A model generated the notes under the pieces. That model searched no databases and was not told the origin of the DNA. It saw only the letters and a list, made by a program, of their open reading frames with translations. DNA of 64,000 nucleotides from RGIG2041 sp045537695. GTDB lineage: Bacteria; Bacillota; Clostridia; UBA1381; UMGS1253. Made by a program: the position numbers and the translations under genes. The stretch is from positions 1 to 64,000 of the forward strand of contig JAZSQB010000016.1 in NCBI GenBank assembly GCA_045537695.1. The letters are read 5' to 3'. This document shows positions 59,216 through 64,000 of this stretch, one piece after another. Position 1 is the stretch's first letter, and each line of letters starts with the position of its first letter.

Positions 59216-60145
59216 TTATTTATCCTTTTTCAAAACTGTGCCAATAGAGGCGGAAAGTCCGGCAATGCCCTGCAGATCGGACGGAATAATCAGCTTGGTT
59301 GCCTGTCCGTCTGCCACCTTTTCCATCGTTTCCAACGAACGGATGGCAAGCACGCCCTCACCCGGCTGCGCTTCGTTAATCAAGCGAATACCCTCTGCCG
59401 TTGCCGTCTGAATTTTCAAAATGGCTTCCGCTTCACCTTCCGCACGGCGGATTTGCGCTTCTTTTTCAGCCTCCGCTTCTAAAATCGCGGCGGTTTTTCT
59501 TGCTTCTGCGGACAGAATCATGGATTCCTTCTCACCTTCAGCCACCAGAATGGTCGAGCGCTTCTCACCCTCTGCCTTCAAAATACTTTCACGACGTTCA
59601 CGCTCTGCCTTCATCTGCTTTTCCATGGCATCCTGAATCGCCTTCGGCGGCATAATGTTTTTCAGCTCCACGCGGTTAATCTTAATGCCCCACGGGTCAG
59701 TTGCATCATCCAAAATCGCGCGCATCTTGGTATTGATGGTGTCTCGCGAGGTCAGTGTCTGGTCAAGCTCCAAATCACCAATAATGTTTCGAAGCGTCGT
59801 TGCCGTCAAATTCTCAATCGCAGACATTGGATGGTCTACGCCGTACGCATACATTTTCGGATCGGTAATCTGGAAATACACAACGGTGTCAATCTGCATC
59901 GTTACGTTATCCTTGGTAATTACCGGCTGCGGCGGGAAATCCACCACTTGCTCTTTTAAATTCACATTTTTGGCAATGCGTTCAATAAACGGCACCTTGA
60001 TATGCAAGCCCACATTCCAGGTCGCCTTATACGCACCAAGGCGCTCTACAACGAACGCATGTGCCTGCGGCACAATTTTGATATTTGCCACAACCACAAT
60101 CAAAATAAACAAAAACAATGTAAAGACAAAACCTATACCTTCCAT
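59216..60145 (-). CDS. SPFH/Band 7 domain protein (stomatin/QmcA-like)
   Basis: Membrane-anchored scaffold protein (309 aa): one N-terminal transmembrane segment (FTLFLFILIVVVANIKIV), then the SPFH domain (PQAHAFVVERLGAYKATWNVG... to LRNIIGDLELDQTLTSRDTI), and a long Ala/Glu/Arg-rich coiled coil (AERERRESILKAEGEKRS onward). Such proteins organise lipid microdomains or regulate proteases. It is paired with the NfeD gene 17 bp upstream, the standard arrangement. Confidence 0.93.
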   Translation of the reverse strand: MEGIGFVFTLFLFILIVVVANIKIVPQAHAFVVERLGAYKATWNVGLHIKVPFIERIAKNVNLKEQVVDFPPQPVITKDNVTMQIDTVVYFQITDPKMYAYGVDHPMSAIENLTATTLRNIIGDLELDQTLTSRDTINTKMRAILDDATDPWGIKINRVELKNIMPPKAIQDAMEKQMKAERERRESILKAEGEKRSTILVAEGEKESMILSAEARKTAAILEAEAEKEAQIRRAEGEAEAILKIQTATAEGIRLINEAQPGEGVLAIRSLETMEKVADGQATKLIIPSDLQGIAGLSASIGTVLKKDK

Positions 60146-60162
60146 AACAATACCTCCTTAAT

Positions 60163-60588
60163 TCACTTTTTCAGCTCTACACGAGCAGTTACGCCCCTGA
60201 TTTCACGAATAGTAACCACACTGCCCTCTGCAATCGTTTCTGCACCAATTGCCCGCGCCTTCCACTCAAACCCATAGATAGACACACGACCGCTATTTTT
60301 TAAATTGTCTATCGGCTCAATGACAATGGCATCCTGTCCGATAAATCGGTCCGCATTTGTTTTTTCCTCTTTGACCTTTAAAACCTTTTTCACCAGACCT
60401 CTGGTAGAAAACAACAAAACAGCAGAAGCGATGATAAAGACAATCATCTGCACCGCAGCGCTTTCCACAAAAAAGGAAACCACCATAGAAACCACCGCTG
60501 CCGCACCAAACCAGATACATACCAATCCAGGTACCCCAGCTTCAATCACAAATAAAACAATCGCGGCTACCAACCAAAATAACTGCAT
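60163..60588 (-). CDS. NfeD family membrane protein
   Basis: Short-form NfeD (141 aa): three hydrophobic segments (1-75) and a C-terminal OB-fold (GQDAIVIEPIDNLKNSGRVS, ending ARVELKK). NfeD proteins act with the SPFH partner encoded next in the operon. No serine protease (ClpP-like) domain is present. Confidence 0.9.
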   Translation of the reverse strand: MQLFWLVAAIVLFVIEAGVPGLVCIWFGAAAVVSMVVSFFVESAAVQMIVFIIASAVLLFSTRGLVKKVLKVKEEKTNADRFIGQDAIVIEPIDNLKNSGRVSIYGFEWKARAIGAETIAEGSVVTIREIRGVTARVELKK

Positions 60589-60651
60589 ATTTCATCCCCC
60601 TTTCCATTTATAGTATACCACTTTTCAATGTTTAATGCAAGCTATTCCGCA

Positions 60652-60930
60652 CAGACACCTACGAACGTTATCTTTGCCAACATATCCATACGCACAATGT
60701 TATAGAACAAATACAGAAATGAGCCCTTCGGTCCGTCAATGATAGGAAAAGCTCCACTACCGTAGCCGGCAAGCCCTTTTTTGTTCGAAAATATCCGGCA
60801 CACCCAACGGGCAGAATGCCCCTGTTTTACCTTGCATCCTCAAAATGCATCAAGCCAATATGGCGAAAATCCAAATCCAAATGCGGCGGCGCACCGATGT
60901 CGTTGTAGCTTTTCTGCAAATAACAGTGGA
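60652..60930 (-). pseudogene. Possible gene remnant, unknown family
   Basis: On the minus strand one frame ends with a protein-like stretch GSGAFPIIDGPKGSFLYLFY and NIVRMDMLAKITFVG before a TAG at 60652-60654, while plausible upstream parts (YNDIGAPPHLDLDF, GAFCPLGVPDIFEQK) lie in other frames. This would need frameshifts, so it looks like a decayed gene; I cannot name the family. Confidence 0.3.
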
Positions 60931-60957
60931 AAAACATTGCTTAGAGCGAATAAAGTC

Positions 60958-61031
60958 TTGCAAAACACATAAAAATATTGTACAATGATATTGATGATTT
61001 TTAATTGTACAATGATATTGATGATTTTTAA
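60958..61031 (+). promoter_or_regulatory. pgi promoter with duplicated -10 region
   Basis: TTGCAA (60958-60963), 17-bp spacer, TACAAT (60981-60986). A 27-bp unit beginning TTGTACAATGATATTG is perfectly duplicated in tandem (60978-61004 and 61005-61031), giving a second TACAAT at 61008. The second copy runs to the ribosome-binding site AAAGGAGG. Confidence 0.75.
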
Positions 61032-61046
61032 AGGAGGCAATCGTTT

Positions 61047-62399
61047 ATGCGCGCAATTTCTTTGGACTATCAAAAGGCGAAAAATTTCTTTTCGCAGGAC
61101 GAAATTAATCACATGGCAGGCATGGTAAACTCCTGTCACGATATGCTACACGCAAAAAGCGGCGCCGGCAATGATTTTCTCGGCTGGTTAGACCTGCCGA
61201 AAAATTATGACAAGGCAGAATTTGAGCGAATCAAAAAAGCAGCCGAAAAAATCAAGCGTGATTCCGAGGTACTCATCGTTGTGGGGATCGGCGGTTCCTA
61301 TCTCGGTGCAAGAGCCGTAATCGAGGCACTGCGTCACAGCTTTTACAACAGTGTTTCCCAGTCCATAAGAAAGGCACCGGAAATTTATTTTGCCGGCAAC
61401 TCCATTTCTTCAACCTATCTGCTGGATTTAATTGATGTCATCGGTAACCGCGATTTCTCCATTAACATCATCTCTAAATCCGGTACAACGACCGAACCGG
61501 CAGTTGCTTTCCGCGTACTCAAGGCGCTTTGCGAAAACAAGTACGGCAAAGAAGGCGCGAAGGCAAGAATATACGCCACAACCGACAAGGCGCGCGGTGC
61601 GCTCAAAAACCTCTGTGATGAAGAAGGCTATGAAACCTTCGTTATTCCGGACGACGTCGGCGGCAGATTCTCCGTGCTGACTGCGGTTGGTCTTTTACCG
61701 ATTGCCGTTTCCGGCGCAGATATTGACGCTTTAATGGCGGGCGCCAAAGCCGGTATGGACGAATACGCATGCCAGGATTTAGATAAAAATGACTGCTATC
61801 AGTATGCAGCCATCCGCAATCTGCTCTACAACAAGGGTAAGCACGTGGAAATGCTCGTAAACTACGAGCCGTGCCTGCACTTTATGAGCGAGTGGTTTAA
61901 GCAGCTTTACGGTGAAAGCGAAGGTAAGGACCAAAAGGGTATTTTCCCTGCAGCAGCCGATTTTTCAACAGACCTGCACTCGATGGGTCAGTATGTACAA
62001 GACGGTAGACGCATTCTGTTTGAAACCGTAATGAATGTACAGAAGCCGCGCCGTGACTTTGCATTAAAAGCAGATGACAAAAACGTGGACGGCTTAAACT
62101 TCCTGGCAGGCAAGACTATGGACTTTGTAAACCAAAAGGCATTTGAAGGTACTGTTCTTGCACATACCGACGGCGGTGTGCCGACAATAATTATCAACAT
62201 TGAAGCACTCACAGAATTTAATTTAGGTAAGCTCATTTACTTCTTCGAAAAGGCTTGTGCTATTTCCGGTTATCTCTTAGGCGTAAATCCGTTTAACCAG
62301 CCGGGCGTGGAAGCGTACAAGAAGAATATGTTCGCTCTACTCGGCAAACCGGGTTTTGAAGCACAGAAAGAGGCACTTGAAGAGCGTCTCGCTGACTGA
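61047..62399 (+). CDS. pgi: Glucose-6-phosphate isomerase
   Basis: Interconverts glucose 6-phosphate and fructose 6-phosphate (450 aa, the shorter Gram-positive form). Seen: VVGIGGSYLGARAVIEAL, IISKSGTTTEPAVAFRVL (sugar-phosphate-binding SIS part), DDVGGRFSVLTAVGLLPIA and the C-terminal NPFNQPGVEAYKKNMFALL. Monocistronic, with ATG 61047 behind AAAGGAGGCAATCGTTT. Confidence 0.97.
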   Translation: MRAISLDYQKAKNFFSQDEINHMAGMVNSCHDMLHAKSGAGNDFLGWLDLPKNYDKAEFERIKKAAEKIKRDSEVLIVVGIGGSYLGARAVIEALRHSFYNSVSQSIRKAPEIYFAGNSISSTYLLDLIDVIGNRDFSINIISKSGTTTEPAVAFRVLKALCENKYGKEGAKARIYATTDKARGALKNLCDEEGYETFVIPDDVGGRFSVLTAVGLLPIAVSGADIDALMAGAKAGMDEYACQDLDKNDCYQYAAIRNLLYNKGKHVEMLVNYEPCLHFMSEWFKQLYGESEGKDQKGIFPAAADFSTDLHSMGQYVQDGRRILFETVMNVQKPRRDFALKADDKNVDGLNFLAGKTMDFVNQKAFEGTVLAHTDGGVPTIIINIEALTEFNLGKLIYFFEKACAISGYLLGVNPFNQPGVEAYKKNMFALLGKPGFEAQKEALEERLAD

Positions 62400-62454
62400 T
62401 TTTTCTAAAAAATGGAAGTATCCGCCAAAAGTTTTTATTTTTGAAAAGATTTAC

Positions 62455-62483
62455 TTGCACTTTTCACCAAAATATAGTATGCT
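62455..62483 (+). promoter_or_regulatory. Promoter of the small P-loop protein gene
   Basis: TTGCAC (62455-62460), 17-bp spacer, TATGCT (62478-62483); the gene's ribosome-binding site is AAGGAGG. Confidence 0.65.
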
Positions 62484-62521
62484 ATAGGTAAGTCAAAAAT
62501 AAATCAAGGAGGCTTGATACT

Positions 62522-62932
62522 ATGATAAAAGTTTTAATTGGCAAAAAGGGTACCGGTAAGACAAAAACATTGATTGCCAGTGTGACGGGTGCAGCAGCAA
62601 ACGCGCAGGGAGATTTGGTGTTTATCAGCTCGGATACGAAGCGCCATATGTACGATATCCCGCACAAGGTTAGAATGGTGGACACATCTGCTTTCGTATT
62701 GAAAGTATATGACGAATTTTACGGATTTATATGCGGTCTTATTTCCAATAACTTTGACATTTCTAATATGTACATCGACAGTATGTATAAAATTGTTGAA
62801 GATCAGGAAGCCGGCCTTGAAAAGTTTTTTGAGGATATAGCAGCGCTGTCTGAAAAGTACAACATTGACTTTATGTTTACAATGAGTATGGATGAAGCAG
62901 ACGCACCTGAATTCTTAAAAAAATACTTATAA
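62522..62932 (+). CDS. Small P-loop ATPase-like protein, unknown role
   Basis: A 136-aa protein opening with a Walker A loop (LIGKKGTGKTKTLIA, residues 5-19). The rest, with GDLVFISSDTKRHMYDI and FDISNMYIDSMYKI, is conserved in small clostridial proteins sometimes labelled 'twitching motility' or ATP-binding without evidence. A Walker-B-like MYIDS stretch is present; no other domain is. Monocistronic between pgi and thrC, with its own promoter and terminator. Confidence 0.7.
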   Translation: MIKVLIGKKGTGKTKTLIASVTGAAANAQGDLVFISSDTKRHMYDIPHKVRMVDTSAFVLKVYDEFYGFICGLISNNFDISNMYIDSMYKIVEDQEAGLEKFFEDIAALSEKYNIDFMFTMSMDEADAPEFLKKYL

Positions 62933-62951
62933 TTAAACTCAAAAACATCAT

Positions 62952-62978
62952 AAACGAGAGCGCTAGTCGCTCTCGTTT
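62952..62978 (+). terminator. Terminator before thrC
   Basis: Perfect 11-bp inverted repeat AAACGAGAGCG / CGCTCTCGTTT, 20 bp after the P-loop protein gene. Confidence 0.85.
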
Positions 62979-63005
62979 ACTATCGGATATAAGGAGTATA
63001 GTTTT

Positions 63006-64000
63006 ATGCAGTATCAAAGCACAAGAGATAAATCCATCAACGTTTCTGCCGCCGAAGCAATCAAAACCGGTCTTTCCAAAGAGGGCGGTTTGTTTGTGCC
63101 AAAGGAATTTCCGCAGATTCCGGTTTCGCAGCTGCGTGCGTTCCCAAAAATGAGCTACAACGAACGTGCCATTGCGGTACTGTCGAATTTTTTAACAGAT
63201 TTTTCCGATGAAGAAATTGCGCAGTGCGTTAATGCAGCCTATACCAAAGAAAAATTCGAAACCGACACCATTGCACCGGTTTACAAATTAAACGATACAC
63301 ACTACTTTTTGGAGCTTTGGCACGGTCCGACCTGTGCGTTTAAGGATATGGCACTGCAAATCCTGCCGCACCTTTTGACCAAGTCCATTGCCAAATGTGG
63401 GACAAAAGAAGAATGTGTCATTCTCGTTGCAACCTCCGGCGATACCGGCAAGGCAGCATTGGAAGGCTTTAAGGATGTGCGTGGCACACGCATTTTTGTA
63501 TTCTATCCGGATAAGGGCGTCAGCGAAATTCAGAAGCTGCAAATGATTACACAGGAGGGCAACAATGTCGGCGTTGCAGCTGTGGAAGGTAATTTTGACG
63601 ATGCACAAACCGGCGTAAAAGTCATCTTTACGGACGAAGACTACAAAGCCATCTTAAAAGCAAACGGCTTTGCCCTCTCCAGTGCAAACTCCATTAACTG
63701 GGGTCGTCTTGTGCCGCAGATTGTATACTATTTCTCCGCATATGCAGATTTAGTAAAAAACAAAGAAATCGAGTTTGGCGACAAAATCAACTTTGCAGTA
63801 CCGACCGGTAATTTTGGTAACATCTTAGCCGGCTACTATGCAATGAAGATGGGTCTGCCGGTAAACAAATTCATTTGCGCATCCAATGAAAACAACGTAT
63901 TGACCGAGTTTATCAACACCGGTGTATATGACAGAAACCGCAAATTCCACACAACGATTTCTCCGTCGATGGACATTTTGGTGTCCAGTAACTTAGAGCG
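63006..64000 (+). CDS. thrC: Threonine synthase, 5' part (runs off the window)
   Basis: PLP enzyme converting O-phosphohomoserine to threonine. At least 331 codons are present and the gene continues past the window end (family ~490 aa for this long form). Seen: N-terminal YQSTRDKSINVSAAEAIKTG, PLP Lys in WHGPTCAFKDMALQ, LVATSGDTGKAALEGF and PTGNFGNILAGYYAMKMGL. The ATG follows AAGGAGTATAGTTTT. No in-frame stop occurs before the edge. Confidence 0.94.
   Translation, partial: MQYQSTRDKSINVSAAEAIKTGLSKEGGLFVPKEFPQIPVSQLRAFPKMSYNERAIAVLSNFLTDFSDEEIAQCVNAAYTKEKFETDTIAPVYKLNDTHYFLELWHGPTCAFKDMALQILPHLLTKSIAKCGTKEECVILVATSGDTGKAALEGFKDVRGTRIFVFYPDKGVSEIQKLQMITQEGNNVGVAAVEGNFDDAQTGVKVIFTDEDYKAILKANGFALSSANSINWGRLVPQIVYYFSAYADLVKNKEIEFGDKINFAVPTGNFGNILAGYYAMKMGLPVNKFICASNENNVLTEFINTGVYDRNRKFHTTISPSMDILVSSNLE

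Noticed and set aside
1..64000. CRISPR array, prophage, integrase or insertion-sequence transposase
   Set aside because: No regularly spaced repeats, phage structural genes, recombinases or transposases were found in any frame.
1..64000. General TGA recoding (genetic code 4 or 25)
   Set aside because: Clear genes such as guaA end naturally with TGA and conserved tryptophans are TGG, so the iorA TGA is an isolated case.

Overview
The window looks like chromosome of an anaerobic, Gram-positive-type Bacillota of class Clostridia. Supporting signs are near-consensus TTGACA/TATAAT promoters with strong GGAGG ribosome-binding sites, frequent TTG/GTG starts, S-layer homology (SLH) proteins, a T-box leader, a niacin repressor, ferredoxin-linked 2-oxoacid oxidoreductase genes, a PyrDB/PyrK-type dihydroorotate dehydrogenase and no respiratory genes. 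Most genes from 12.7 kb to 60.6 kb lie on the minus strand. Species cannot be fixed from sequence alone.

Layout. 0-7 kb: two tRNA-Ser genes, a potABCD polyamine transporter operon, uracil-DNA glycosylase and a parvulin-type foldase. 7-16 kb: mreB behind a cluster of DnaA-box-like sites, a DUF188 protein, cysK behind a repeat-flanked hairpin element, a CofE-like ligase joined to a GMP synthetase lacking its glutaminase domain, and a PTS-IIC-type permease divergent from niaR over a shared palindrome. 16-30 kb: envelope genes (VanZ, two SLH proteins, CapD-type dehydratase, tyrosine kinase/Wzz pair, Wzm/Wzt exporter) running into tlyA, dxs, an OapA-like membrane protein and a ~620-nt structured RNA that I call OLE RNA from synteny, length and end-pairing.

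30-39 kb: a likely aromatic-acid module. A T-box leader with an apparent tyrosine (UAC) specifier precedes a sodium:solute symporter, an amidohydrolase, an acyl-CoA ligase, indolepyruvate oxidoreductase iorA/iorB, phenylacetate-CoA ligase and a double-ACT protein. The order suggests salvage of aryl acids into aromatic amino acids. iorA has one in-frame TGA exactly where the family has a conserved Cys, followed at once by a hairpin with a GGUU loop: a candidate selenocysteine site, a mutation, or a sequence error.

39-48 kb: a pyrimidine operon (pyrC-K-D-F-E-B-I) with two transporter-like genes at its end, a decayed four-helix-bundle gene beside tRNA-Leu, xpt and a small alarmone synthetase. 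48-57 kb: a 1521-residue secreted heparinase II/III-like lyase next to uxaB/uxaA, which would fit polyuronide use, then TspO. 57-64 kb: an SLH-VanY peptidase, a DUF378 protein, an unidentified structured RNA with its own promoter and terminator, an SPFH/NfeD pair, pgi, a small P-loop protein and the 5' part of thrC, cut by the window end.
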